64,000 bases of DNA from the NCBI RefSeq assembly GCF_003369915.1, contig NW_022881614.1, forward strand, positions 20,562,336-20,626,335, read 5' to 3'. Position numbers and translations under genes: made by a program. The notes under the pieces were generated by a model. That model had not been told where the DNA came from, ran no database searches, and saw nothing but the letters and a program-made list of their open reading frames with translations. Below, one piece after another: positions 34,545 to 47,026 of the stretch. This DNA is from Drosophila miranda (taxonomy: Eukaryota; Arthropoda; Insecta; Diptera; Drosophilidae). Position 1 is the stretch's first letter; each line of letters begins with the position of its first letter.

Positions 34545-37201
34545 AAATCTCAGAGAGAAAATGGTATCTATCATCGAAGAAGACCATGCCAATATAAAAG
34601 GATATAAAAGGAGAGATTAACACTGAACATGATAGACCGGTATATGGCAAACAGTATCCATACGCTTATTCGGTTAACGATTTCGTTAATAACGAAATAA
34701 GTAAAATGTTAGATGAAGGTATAATCAGACCTAGTAAAAGCCCATATAATTCACCGGTAAATGTAGTACCAAAGAAGGGAGTAAATGAGGACGGAACTCC
34801 TAAACATAGATTAGTAATAGACTTTAAGAAACTTAATGAAAACACCATACCGGATAGATACCCTATGCAAGATCCTTCAGTAATCCTTGCCAATTTAGGT
34901 AAGGCAAAGTATTTCTCGGCCATTGATTTCGAGTCAGGTTTCTATCAGATTTTAATGAGGGAATCAGATATTGAAAAAACATCTTTTTCCATAAATAACG
35001 GTAAATATGAATTTCTAAGAATGCCTATGGGATTGACGAACGCTCCCAGAATTTTCCAAAGGGCAATGGACGATCTACTTAGAGAACAAGTTGGGAAAAC
35101 TTGTCACGTCTATATGGACGATATAATAATATTTTCAAAAACTATAGAACAACATTATAAAGATCTTATTCATATAATACAGATTTTGCAAAATGCTAAT
35201 ATGAAAATTTCCCTAGAGAAGTCTAAATTCTTTCAATTGGAAACCAAATTTCTGGGATACATTGTTTCCCATAATATCATTAAAACAGATCCAGACAAAA
35301 TCTCCACAATACAAAACTATCCAATTCCTAAAAATATCAGAGAGCTACAAAGCTTCTTAGGACTAACAGGGTATTACAGAAAATTTGTCCGAAATTATGC
35401 CACAATTGCCAAACCATTAACAAAATATCTGAGTGGAGTAAATGGGAAAGTTTCACGAAGGGCATCCAAGAAAACATTAATACAGCTGGATGAACCAGCA
35501 ATTGGAGCATTTAATAATTTAAAGGACAGTTTAATAGCACATATTGAATTAGTACAACCAGATTACAATAAAAAATTCACATTAACCACAGATGCATCGG
35601 ACATAGCAATAGGTGCAGTTTTGTCACAAGATGGGAATCCCATAACATTTATTTCTAAAACTTTAAGTAAAACCGAGCAATTATATGCTACTAATAAAAA
35701 GGAATTATTAGCTATTGTATGGGCATTAAAAAATATGCGAAATTATTTATACGGAGTGAGTGGAATTGAAATACTTACAGATCACCAACCTTTGTCCTTT
35801 GCAATGTCGCAAAAAAATCCAAATGTTGAAATGAAACGTTGGTATTACTTCATAGAAAGTTTCACACCAAAAATCATTTATAAACCAGGCTCAACTAACG
35901 TAGTAGCGGACGCTTTATCTCGGATTCAAATAAATCAAATGACAGATAGTGATGTCGACCAGACAGAATCAGAATCAGACATAAATACTCAGCATTCAGC
36001 AGAGAGTAGTTTTGAAAACGTCATTCAAGAGACTAGCAAGCCTCTAAACCAATTTAAACAGCAGCTACTATTATCGCAAGGGAGATTCACAGTTCATGAG
36101 TTAGTAAGAGTTTATGAAAATACCCGACAATTTATTGAATTTGATACGGTTGACAATCTGCTAATCATTTTAAAAGAATTTATTCAGCCTCACTTAACCA
36201 CAGGAATACACTGCACTTTAGAAGATTTATACCTTATCCAAAATAAGCTAAAGGAAAACTTCATAAATAAATTTCTCTTCACGAGAAAGTTCCTCCAAGA
36301 TGTAGTAAATTCAGAAGATAAAGCTATAATTATAAAAGAAACACATTGCAGAGCCCATAGAGGACTAGACGAAAATTACAAACAAATAACTAAGTTGTAT
36401 TATTGGCCAAACCTACACAAAAAATTAAAAGAATATATAAAAAATTGTGAGATCTGTAACAAAAACAAATATCACAGACACCCTGTAAAAATTCCAATTG
36501 GGGAAGCTCCCATTCCAGAAAAAGAAGGAGATCAATTACACTTAGACATATACTATGCCCAAAACCTAACATTCATAACTTGTATAGATTCTTATTCCAA
36601 ATACTTGGTGGTCAAGGAAATCCAAAGTAAATTAAACATTGAAAATAAGGTAATGGAAATTTTGCAACACTTTCCGTTAGCAACATCATTAATGACTGAC
36701 AACGAACCAAGCTTTACTTCAGCACAATTTAGATCATTCATACAAAGAAGTAACTTAAATATTTATTATGCCCAGACACAGCACCTCAAATGGTCAGGTA
36801 GAAAGGGTACATTCCACACTAACAGAAATAGCGCGGTGCATCAAGGATGAACTAAATCTAACAGATTATTCGGAAATAATAATAAGGGCGGCACTGAAAT
36901 ATAACCTGACGATACATTCAACGACCAATCAAATGCCATTTGACATATTGTATAACAAAATAGAGCACAAAAATAATCCAATATTACTTAAGGAAGCTCA
37001 GACCAAAATGCTTAAGCTACATAACAAAGATAGAAGACAAAAAGAATATAAAATAGGAGAAGTAGTTTATGAGAAGAAATTCGGGGAAAGAAATAAACTT
37101 CAATCCCGATACAAAAAGCAGGTAGTTAAGGAAAATCGACCGAATAAAATTATAATCAACAATAGAAACAGAATTATACATAAAGATAACATTAAATATT
37201 A
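34545..37201 (+). pseudogene. Provirus pol: reverse transcriptase, RNase H, integrase (one frameshift)
   Basis: The Ty3/gypsy polyprotein resumes here. Its own 5' part lies before the DINE block. From 34706 the frame is open for 714 codons. It contains RT (SPYNSPVNVVPKKG; FSAIDFESGFYQI; catalytic YMDD at residues 136-139) and RNase H (LTTDASDIAIGAVLSQ). Next come the integrase zinc finger (H-x3-H at ETHCRAHRG, C-x2-C at CEICNK) and integrase core aspartates (LHLDIYYAQ, MTDNEPSF). The frame breaks near 36780, so the segment with the third catalytic residue (SNGQVERVH) and the C-terminal tail lies in another frame ending at 37202. A tandem 10-base repeat (GGATATAAAA) near 34600 also disrupts the frame upstream of RT. 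The segment resembles 17.6/297 and is defective as it stands. Confidence 0.85.
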
Positions 37202-37228
37202 AGGAAATGCTTTCCATTTTTCCACAAA

Positions 37229-38640
37229 ATGTATGCGAATATACTTATACTGACTTTTGTTATATTGACGACTTCGGAAGTAATTGACTATACGCATAGT
37301 GACTATCTATTGCTCAAAGACGACAGAGACTTTTACACTTATGAAACATACGCCGAACTTTTCCATATTACTAATTTGAGTTTTTATAGAGAGATAATTG
37401 ATATAGAATCCAAATATGTCAACAAATCAATTAATTCAGACGATGAGTGGGAAATATCAATGGACTTAAGTCTATTAAAATTAATGATTTCAGAATTAGT
37501 TCCAAAACGGAATGAAAGGGGAATTAATGAATTAGGTACCATTTGGAAATGGATAGCAGGCAGCCCTGATCATGACGACGTTTTGAAAATACAAAATAAA
37601 GTAAATGAATTAACTAAAAATAATAATAAACAATTTATAATAAATTCCAAATTTTTCAAAGAAATTGAATTGCTATCAAATTCATTAAAAAATGTCATCT
37701 TCAATGAAGAAACGATACTGAGAAAGCATCGTTTAAAATTAATAACTTTTGACCTACTAAATTTAGTTGAACCCTCTTAAAAGTAAACATTTTCAATACA
37801 AAAATATTAAATAAAAATGAAATAGGGGACATTTATAAGCATGAAAAACAACCTGTTAAGCTGTCTGATCTACTGGACATTGCAACGGTTAAAATAATTC
37901 GAAATGCAGATTTAATAATCATTTATATAAAATATCCTCATATTAATGATATTTGCAAGTTTTACCATGCAAGAGCCATCTCACAAAATGATGGAATGTT
38001 AGTTATAAGTGAAAAACTTTGTGAATGTAAGGAGAAATACTATTTAATGAATAATTTTAAAAGTGAAACTTTTAACAATTACGCACAAATAAATTTAGAG
38101 AAGACCTGTTTCACCATTTTACTTAATGGCTTTAAAGCCAACTGCACTAAAAAAAGGGGAAAAAAACAAAGAAATAGACATCATTCAGGATGGTGCCATA
38201 TTAGTTTCAGGCAAAAATAACGTAGACAATACTACTTTGGTAGGTTCGTATCTCCTTATATTCAACAACAAAATTATAATAAATAATATAACCCACATAA
38301 ATGATAAGGGTAAAATTCTAAAATACATATCGCATCATAGATATAGCGATTTTGAATTAGTTGATTATGTAAAATCGAATGATAAACAATTTTCTTTTAT
38401 AATGTTAATATTTTAAATCCCCTTATAACATTAGGTAATACGGCCTTACCATTAACAACATTATTTTTAATCATTTGGTATTGATAATGTTATTTTACTT
38501 CGGCTATAAATTAATCAAATTTGTACTTATGAAATCAATAAGAATACCGACAGAAGAAATAGTGGAAAGCAGCATTCAAATACTATCAGAAGAAATTAGC
38601 TCTATCAGAACTTCAAAATGTATCGGGACGAAACATTTAA
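37229..38640 (+). pseudogene. Env-like gene remnant (errantivirus type), broken
   Basis: The third gene of the provirus lies in the position of errantivirus env. The first 183 codons read as a secreted or membrane protein with a hydrophobic leader (ILILTFVILTT) and a basic cleavage-like motif near residue 93, before a Gly-rich, Asp-containing segment. That arrangement is known from the env/baculovirus-F-like family. A stop at 37778-37780 and at least three further frame changes (pieces near 37996, 38126 and 38475) break the rest. The last piece contains a likely transmembrane segment (LIMLFYFGYKLIKFV). No functional protein can be made from this copy. Confidence 0.7.
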
Positions 38641-38650
38641 GAATGGGGGG
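38641..38650 (+). promoter_or_regulatory. Polypurine tract of provirus
   Basis: GAATGGGGGG directly precedes the 3' LTR, the usual place for plus-strand priming. Confidence 0.7.
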
Positions 38651-39180
38651 AGTTAACGTACCCAATTCTATTGAGCTCTTATACGAGTTGTAAACAATCT
38701 TTGGCTTTCTAAATCGAAAACAATTTCAATCTTGGGCCTCCGCCTAATTGATTTCTAAGATGTACAATCTCAATGGCTCCCGCCACAATCCCAATCTTTG
38801 ACACTCGCCTAAATGGAAAAACAATGTTTGCCCACACCCGGCTTCCCGTAAACAATCTCACACCCGGCTTTCTGCAGATCCTGCACTTTGGGCATTTTAC
38901 AGTTCTCTCTTTGGATGACGAAATGCAATACTCGGGATGGCGAAATCAATTGAGATGCTTATAGAAAAACAATTCCCGAAAGGGATCGACGAAGCAAAGA
39001 TCAAAAAGTTCATGTCAGTCTTGATCCAGAAGCGACACCGAAAAGTCGAGCTAAAAACTAAGATCGCGCAAACCCTTTGTCCGGAATCCTTTGTGACCCT
39101 CAACTTAAATCTATATCTGTAAACTTAGAAGTTAAATAAAAACTTTTTAAAAACGCAATCCGCTACCGCAGTTATTTAAT
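38651..39180 (+). repeat. 3' LTR of the provirus (copy D)
   Basis: 530-bp LTR starting AGTTAACGTACCC and ending GCAGTTATTTAAT. Its diagnostic bases (ATTGAGCTC, GTAAACAATC, CTCGGGATGG) match the LTR at 57301 better than the putative 5' LTR at 24502. Confidence 0.88.
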
Positions 39181-39381
39181 TTACATAGTTAAATTACCAA
39201 TCAGATGGGGACCTTCCCCTTCAGCATTTGATGGCACTTTCCCTTTATGGCTGGCCCACTCTTTGGGTCAGTCAGATGCTAAAAATAAAGAGCGAAATCC
39301 GAAAAAAAGGCAAGCAGACACGACCAACGACTTGAATTTTCTGATGTGTTGATGGAAGGTGCCTGAAGATGGCTTAAATAA

Positions 39382-42300
39382 TCAGTTGTCTTGGCTAAAG
39401 TAGGTGTATCGATTGTCCCTCTTTCTATCGTTATATGGTTGGTAATGTGTGCAGTGATTCGGTGTTTCATGGCCCCTGGAATTGTGTTCGTTTCGCGATT
39501 GATAATGGCTCCGGCGCCAGTTGTTGCTGTGATTGGAGCCATTCCAGTGCGGCTTGTTCCATTCAGGGACGTCTCCATTGCCACTTCCATTTCTTGGGCT
39601 TTTCCATTCCGAATTGTTGTGGCGGAAATTCCCTTGGTACGATCCACGACCCCGCTGTTGCCATCCATTGCCCTGATCGTCTCGCTGCGGCCACCCATTG
39701 CCGTTCGACCGATAGCCGACCTCTGGCTGATGGCGTTCCCTATCCTCCACAAGATACCTTCTTCTGCTATGATCGTGGTAGCCGTTGTTGCTGTTCCAAT
39801 TGCTGCGACAATTACTCTGACGAGAATCATCTTGGCTATTGTCATAGGGTCCTGTAAATCCAGCCAGTCAATGGATTATCCTATGTGCCGGCTACTTCTG
39901 CTACTGCTCTACTCACTCTGGTACTGATACTGCTGCTGTCGTCCACCTGCATTGCCGTTCCAGTCCGGCCGCCTGTTGTAGTGATTCGCATAGCCTGTGT
40001 CATGGCTTGGCTCGTCCACATCCGATTTCAGGTTGCCCAGGCGTAGCAAGGAGCTCAGGTAGTTTTCGCGCTCGATCTTGTGGCCTCGTGCCGCATCAAC
40101 GGCTGCAATTGAGGGATTGGTAATTAATCTGTGCCTGAATTCGCTGACCGTTGATCCCACGCACTCGCGATTGCCTCCATGGGCGACTTGTTCAGCATGG
40201 TTATCATGAAGTAGCAGATCAAGTATCCAGTGCGATTCACGCCGTGTGTACAGTGGACTCCGATCAGCTTATCTGCGGAGGAGGAGAGAGAGAAAGCATT
40301 CGGATGTAGTGGTGCCATACCGCATTAGCCGCATGAGCTGCATGTTGTCGCAAATTGCTACAAATTTCAAAAGTGAACACGGCCACAGGAATGTGCTCCG
40401 AGCTCTGAGCTCTGAGCACTGAGCACTGCGCTGTTCCCCTCCACACCCACGCAGTCAACAGAAACCGGCCTGCCAATTTGGCATAAAAGCAGAAGCGACC
40501 TGGGCTAAATCTAGAAAACAGTGCGCTCTGGCTTTGTGCACTATGCGGGTGCGGTGCCAGTCGGAGAGTACGTCATGTTTGACTTGCGTATAAGCCAAAC
40601 GTTCAGACAAAATAAAGTTACGAGAACGGGAATGGGAACAGGAACGAGACCAAGCAGCAGACAGAGACAATTGCGCACATCCCCGTCGCACTGCCCATGG
40701 CACAGTGGGATGGGCGCCTGCTAACTCGCATATAAGACCATTGTGATGGACAAAAGAATAAACTCCACTAATATACTTGTTCATACCACTGTGATCAGAC
40801 CTCTCCGAATGGGCCCTGTTCTTCTGGCCCGGCCGTTGACAAGTCGCGACCACCTTGAATTTGACTTATTTGCCTGATTTGTTTCGTTGTAAATTCGTTG
40901 GCAGTCTTCGCGTATTTATTTATTGTTTGCTCAGCGGCGCCAGATCGGGTTTTAATTATCCCACAGCTGAATCTGATGGAAGAAGGTCTGCGCGACCGAA
41001 TCGGTTAATGCATTCTGGTTAGCATTTCTGCATATTTGTGCCGAAGCTGTTCGCACATACATTAGCGCCAGATCAGGGGATATATGCACGCCCCTGCCGC
41101 AAAATCTACACTGCAGAATGGGCCCAAGGTAGAGGAACTGCGGAAACGATACTCTAAGGTATGAAAATATTACATTCCCTCATCTTTAAGGGGCACAGAC
41201 ATTGTGCCTGGTTACTGGTAGTCACGCGTCTTGCCGTTTCTTTGGCTATGAAAATTTAAATGAAATGCGGTTTTGTGTGTGTGCGCGACTGCCTTTGTGT
41301 ATAATTAGAAATGCCTTTTCCCTTTTGTGTGCGGAGGCATGACTGAGCTCCTCCATAAGTGATTTGTTTGCCCGGCTCCCGACTGCCGAGTCCCGACTCC
41401 GACTCCGACAGACTGCCTGGCTGGCTGACTGATTGCGTGTGCGCGCCCACATCGGTGTGCGCCAGTGCACTGCCAAAGGGTTAAATAGGTTTTCTCTCCT
41501 TCTGGCGGCCACTTGGCTCTGCTGTGTTTGCTCTGCGCTTGCTGGCCGATAGGAATCTATGGAGGCAGTGCAGCCTGGGCATGCAATGGGAATGGGAATG
41601 GGATAGGTATAGGATACGTGGTAATTGCATGTGCGACGGCAAGTCGCTTTTGATATGATTTGTTCACATATTTTGCGACTCTAATTGTTTCCACAGATAT
41701 GCATCGCATCTGCATTGTTGCCGGGAAAGTGTTCCCACGGCCGCCTCTCTCTGGGGCAGCACGTGGGCCGCAGGAGAGTCGCTGCTAAGCTGGGCTTTCC
41801 ATCCACTCACCATTGTCGTCATTCAACTCAAGTCCATAGCATATTGACAGAATCTGCAATGGCAAGAGGCTTTAGTCAGTAAATGATTAAAACATTCAAT
41901 CAATTGTAATTACTTTTGGGCCAATTTCGTTGGCGGCGTTGTCTTTCCGGGTATCATCAGCTTCTGGTGCCTCACATCGTTCTCTGTGAACGACTGCGGC
42001 CGGTAGTAGCGGTCTGTGTTGGTCAGATCGATGATCATGCCCAGATTGGGCACCGACTCCATCACCGATTCGGGCCCCAGTCGCAGCTCCTTGTCGACTT
42101 TTTCATTGAGATTCTGTAAGGGCAAATACAAGGAGTATTCCACATATATCGAAACTCATATTACATGCGAAAAATTGCTCAATTTATGCGCCTGCCCCGG
42201 GGCCAGGCAATTAATAAGCAGGAGGTCCCGCGATCTCTTTGGCGTTATTTAATTAAGCAAAAACAATTTAATTTAATATTCATATTCCACCTCCTGCCCC

Positions 42301-42729
42301 ACTCTTTCCGCAGGATCGAGTGCAGAGCAGCAATGCGAAGCACCATGTTCCAGTTGCCACTTTTATGCATAATTACGATGCACAAATTTTTGTGTTATTT
42401 ATTTTTAGAGGCTCTGGCGCTCGCTTGGTGGTCCGCTGGTCTTGGTGCTGGTGGGCCCTTTTCAACATCCATCAATCGCTCCTCCTGGCAACCGGTTTGG
42501 CCCGACAGAGTCACAACGCGGTGAGGAGCGGGGTCAGGGGGAGCTAACTCACCTGATTCAGCGGCACCTTGAAGGCTATGAATCGCGTGCCGGGAACACG
42601 CTTTCCGATGGGACTGTAATCGAGCCATCTGCAAGCGCGAACACCGGGAAAACAAACGCTGATTAGTCGGAATATTGGATGTGGAGTACCCTTCAATTAT
42701 ACCCACCGATCTGGTACGCCTCGTTTCAT
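39382..42729 (-). pseudogene. PIR1/DUSP11-like RNA 5'-phosphatase gene, frameshift in a short exon
   Basis: Encodes a dual-specificity-phosphatase-like RNA 5'-tri/diphosphatase of the PIR1 (DUSP11) family, expected in the nucleus. D. melanogaster CG13197 is the likely counterpart, from memory. Exons on the minus strand: 42707-42729 (start MKRGVPD), 42553-42628 (WLDYSPIGKRVPGTRFIAF), 41914-42113 (KVDKELRLGPESV, GMIIDLTNTDRYY), 41811-41853, 40164-40272, 39917-40102 and 39382-39851. The 40164-40272 exon carries the catalytic HCTHGVNRTG with Cys and Arg present. The last exon is a long Asn/Arg/Gly-rich tail ending YTYFSQDN and stop. All junctions have GT-AG ends. The 43-base exon is one base short for frame continuity and meets a stop, so the catalytic exon is out of frame. 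The defect may be real or a base-calling error. Confidence 0.8.
40273..41810 (-). other. Large intron of the phosphatase gene
   Basis: About 1.5 kb between the catalytic exon and the 43-base exon. It contains no DINE copy and no nested gene that I can support. Confidence 0.6.
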
Positions 42730-43260
42730 TTGATGACGTATATAAACAGCAGATTAGCTTTAGCTAAAATTTAAAATGTTCCAAATTTTGTTTAAATAAA
42801 TGTAGACACAAAATGCAGAAATTACGGTGTTGCCAGACAGTTCGAAAACATATGTTCTAGAGATGCGCTATCGACCACAAAAATATTTGCAAGTAACAGT
42901 TTTAGAAACTACTTTCTTAGACAATAAAATAGCTCTAGGCGTGACTGGCAAAGGGTGACTACATTATTTATTGCTTTGACTCATTCTATCTCTAGAGAAA
43001 TACTAAAGTGTAGTGGAATACGGGCATCACTGTAAATTGCTTAAGCGATTATTTTACCACTCACTGTTAGAGGTCGATTAGTTAACATACCGCCTGACTG
43101 TTAACTAAAATGTGCCAACAAACGCCTAGCGCCTGAACAGCTGAGTGGAACCTTTGGACTTTCTGTGATTCCGTTTAATTAATTATATTTAAAGCAACTA
43201 ATTAACGTCACAAACGTCTTCCTTGCAACCGCACAGATCGTCTTATTACCGAGATCAACC
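42730..43260. promoter_or_regulatory. Shared upstream region between divergent phosphatase gene and wal
   Basis: The two start codons point away from each other across 531 bp, so both promoters must lie here. AT-rich with an E-box CAGCTG at about 43139. I see no clear TATA box, as expected for housekeeping genes. Confidence 0.5.
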
Positions 43261-44378
43261 ATGTTTGCCAGCAACACGCGTAACCTAATGCGCAGCAGCT
43301 TTGTAAGACACTGGCGCTGGCTCAGGCGCTGCTGGATGAAAATTATTAAATAACTTTTTATTTGCAGCTGCAGCGCTGCAAGAGCACTTTGGTGGTGGCT
43401 GAGCACAACAACGAGGCTCTCAACCCAATCACCCTGAACACCATTTCGGCGGCCAAGAAGATCGGCGGTGACGTGACAGTTCTTGTGGCAGGCACCAAAT
43501 GCGGACCCGTATGTTTTTTTTGTTGCTTCTCTCAATGCTTTTGCATAATCACATCTAATCGCTTGTAGGCCTCCGAAGCTCTGGGTAAGGTGGAGGGCGT
43601 GACCAAGGTTCTGGTAGCTGAGAATGCCGCCTTAAAGGGATTCACACCCGAGTCCCTGACGCCCCTGGTCGTGGCCGCCCAGGCGCAGTTCAAATTCACC
43701 CACATCCTGGCTGGAGCCTCAGCTTTTGGCAAGAACGTGCTGCCCCGCGTGGCCGCCAAGCTGGATGTGTCGCCCATTTCGGAGGTGATCGACATCAAGT
43801 CCGAGGACACCTTTGTGCGCACCATCTACGCCGGCAATGCGATCCTCACCCTCAAGTCGAAGGACCCCATCAAGGTGCTTACTGTGCGTAGCACCAACTT
43901 CCAGCCTGCGGCTACCAGCGGAGGCAGCGGCGCTGTGGAGCAGGCCGCAGCCGGCGACTACGCCAGCAACTTGTCTGAATTCGTCAGCCAGGAACTGACC
44001 AAATCCGACCGCCCCGAGCTGGCAGGCGCCAAGGTTATCATCTCCGGCGGACGCGGCCTCAAGTCCGGCGATAACTTCAAGTTGCTGTACGATTTGGCCG
44101 ATAAGTTCGGCGCTGCTGTCGGCGCCTCCCGTGCCGCTGTCGACGCTGGATTCGTGCCCAACGATCTGCAGATTGGACAGACGGGCAAAATCGTGGCTCC
44201 GGGCCTATACATTGCCGTTGGCATTTCTGGCGCCATCCAGCATTTGGCCGGCATGAAGGACTCGAAGACCATTGTGGCCATCAACAAGGATCCCGAGGCA
44301 CCCATCTTCCAGGTGGCCGACATCGGCATTGTTGCGGATCTCTTCAAGGCCGTGCCCGAGCTGACGGGCAAGTTGTAA
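43261..44378 (+). CDS. wal: Electron transfer flavoprotein subunit alpha (walrus), intact
   Basis: Mitochondrial matrix ETF alpha subunit. With ETF beta it passes electrons from acyl-CoA and other dehydrogenases to ETF-ubiquinone oxidoreductase, using FAD. Three exons: 43261-43302, 43368-43508 and 43569-44378. Two introns of 65 and 60 bp have GT-AG ends, giving 330 residues, the usual length. The basic start ([18 protein letters not shown]) fits a mitochondrial presequence. The N-terminal domain begins [14 protein letters not shown]. The C-terminal FAD-binding half contains [30 protein letters not shown] and [16 protein letters not shown], the ETF alpha signature. The ORF is uninterrupted, unlike most of its neighbours. 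AATAAA sites lie near 44512. Strong C/G third-position bias supports selection until recently. Confidence 0.95.
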
Positions 44379-44839
44379 CCGCGCCACGTGTTGTAGCATA
44401 AATACCCGATCAGATTCTATGATCAAGAATTGAGAACTGTTTGTTGCATTTATTGAATTTTAATGTTAGTCCGCAGAAGCTTCGTCACCCCCTTCCCTCT
44501 CCATTTGTATAATAATAAACGATTGTAAGTTCTATCTATCTCAGAGCCCGCCCATCTGTCAAATTGTATCAAGTGGATTATAATCGAAACGTTTGTTATC
44601 AGTCCTGATGGATTGTGCCACAACACAACAACCCAGCAGACATTCTGTGGATGGATATTTCCTGAGCTTTATATATAAATATGTTTATATGTGTGTCATT
44701 CTTAAGATCATGTCACGTCTGATAATCCCAGGCATTGAAGATCAGAAGATCGCACGATTTGAAAGCTTTTATCAAAAGCTTCAAAGCTTGTCAGAGCTTT
44801 CTACACTTTCTGGCCGGCAAATTCAAATTTCCTTCGCAT

Positions 44840-45323
44840 TCAGTTCGTAAATCGTTGATATATTTTCGGTATTATCGTGCTTACTATAAAACGTAAGAAC
44901 ATAAAAAGCAGAATTAGGCCAAAAACCACACCTATCACCAGCGTCGTCCACTCGAGCGGATTCAAGCTGTTGGTCGTGGGCAGAACATGGGTATTGATGC
45001 CGCTCTGAAAAGGCAAGCCACAAGAAAATATAATCTTCAGTGAATGTGAATGCAGTGACTGCAGCGAAGAGCCTACCCAGCCACCGTTCTCATTGATCCA
45101 GGGCACCAGCTCATCCTCAATCACCTCCGAGACGCTCTCCATCAGCTTGGGCAGGTACTCGGGATGCCCCTGCCGCACACAGTACACCGACAGGCCGCCG
45201 GCAATGGCAAACAGCGAGATCACCTTGCTCCAGGTGATGTCCGCCCGGAACAGATCCCGACCCACCGCCCCTAGGAGCAGGCTGACAGCATCGGGTGTGT
45301 GGAACTCACCCGGGCAGGTGATC
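44840..45323 (-). pseudogene. Buffy: Buffy (Bcl-2 family), 3' half only, cut by DINE
   Basis: Two exons remain. Exon 45077-45323 encodes GEFHTPDAVSLLLGAVG, the BH1 region (ITWSKVISLFAIAGGLSV) and the BH2 region (VPWINENGGW). Exon 44840-45004 encodes GINTHVLPTTNSLNPLEW, a C-terminal transmembrane anchor (VIGVVFGLILLFMFLRFIV) and the stop. The intron 45005-45076 has GT-AG ends. Buffy is a Drosophila Bcl-2 protein acting at mitochondrial/ER membranes in cell-death control. The whole N-terminal half (including BH4 and BH3 regions) is missing. Upstream on the minus strand the sequence turns directly into DINE sequence at 45324, and no N-terminal exon appears further upstream to the window end. Insertion plus deletion is likely. 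The retained exons have no stops. Confidence 0.88.
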
Positions 45324-46051
45324 GTGCGGATACCAAATTTGGTTACTCTAGCCTTAATAGTCTCTGAGATTTGTGGATGCCCCAGATTTTCGTCCTTTGC
45401 GTGGGCGGAAGAGGGTGTGGCGAAATTTTGACACAAAACGGTCAAGGTCCGATATTTCAGGAGTGTGGATACCAAATTTGGTTGCTCTAGCTCTTATGGG
45501 TTCTGAGATCCTTGAACTCATATTTTGCAATTGGCAAAACCGACCATGAAACCTGTGTGTTAGAGAGAGACAGAGCGAGAAAGAATGAAATTGTTTTCCT
45601 GATTCTGGCTATAATAATTATACGATCTGGTTCAGATTTTGCACTCTAGAACATATAGTCATCCTCTACGATTCTGCGTTTTTGGTTTTATCGTATCTTT
45701 AAAAATGTGGATGCCACAGATTTTCGTCCTTTGTGGGGGCGGAAGTGGGCGGGGCGAAGTTTTGAAATATTTTTGTAGCAGTGACATATCACAGAAGTCT
45801 GGATCCAAAACATCGTTGCTCTAGATCTTATAGTCTTTGAGCACTAGGCGCTGAAGGGGACGGACAGACGGACGGACGGACGGACGGACAGACGGACAGA
45901 CGGACAGGGCTCAATCGACTTGGCTATTGATGCTGATCCAGAATATAATATACTTTATGGGGTCGGAAACGATTCCTTCTGGACGTTACACACATCCACT
46001 TTTACCACAAATCTAATATACCCCCAATACTCATTTCGAGTATCGGGTATA
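45324..46051 (-). mobile_element. DINE-1-like element, 3'-truncated, at the Buffy break
   Basis: Starts in the middle of the consensus at GTGCGGATACCAAATTTGG and runs to the normal GGGTATAA end. The CGAGGGGG half is missing exactly where Buffy coding sequence begins. Confidence 0.9.
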
Positions 46052-47026
46052 AAAAAACAAAAAATAAATAATGGAAATGAAAATGAAAATGGGCAAATTA
46101 GTGGCTTACAACAGCGCTTCTGTTTCGCCGTGTTGCTGCTGGCGTTGGCAATTTGAAATTTACACCTTCCCGTCCGTCGGGTAAGACATTACTCGTACAT
46201 ACAGATACAGATACTCGTACAGGTGGCAAACATTGTTCAGATCATTAGTTGTTGGCTTTGCACTTTTGCAGCTAGCCGATCTGCGTCATTCAAATCGAAC
46301 GTGAACGGCGTGTACTATATGGTGTGTGGATGGGGGCACGGGGCAGCATGGGGGGCAAGGTGGGCTGTTGCGTGGTGTGGTGCCAGTTTATTGCAATGTT
46401 CCAGACGGGGTAGGAGGCGGGAGGGACAAGGGAACAGGGCTACGTGCCGCCACTTCTGATCTAGTGAGCCACATTAATCACATGGCCTACAACCCAAAAC
46501 ACTTGTACTTTACGATCTTGAGATGAGTGCAAGTGAGGGAACAATTATAGAGCTTCGTTTCTGGGGGCTGGAAAAGCTGTTTGCTTATTGCTATTAGCTC
46601 GTTTCCATTTTAATCTCTTTAAATAACATTTTATAAGATAACTAAAAAAGAAACAATCTACAATTCTTATGGGAAAAAAGGGATAGTCTCCAGGAATAGT
46701 TGGATAATATATAAATAAATGTTCCATGATAAATTTTTCTTTTGAAATCAACGTTTTCGCAGATAAAAGTTTAAGAATATCATAAAAATCTTATAAAAAA
46801 TTCAAAGTTCTATCAATAAACATTTGCTATTCCACTAATTGTCAGTAAATGCCGAGGCCCCAAAGATATAAAAAAAATCTGAAATCATTTGTGGCAAAGT
46901 CGATTGCTCTATTGCCATCTCTGTCTGTCTGTGGTGTGGGTGGAGGCGGTGGCGGCTTACGTTGATTATCCCCACACACATACACACACGCACCACACAC
47001 ACTCGCACACACACACAGACACAAAA
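46052..47026. other. Host spacer, no gene recognised
   Basis: AT-rich in the second half, with a CACACA-rich tract at about 46973-47022. No Buffy N-terminal exon and no other supported gene on either strand. Confidence 0.5.
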
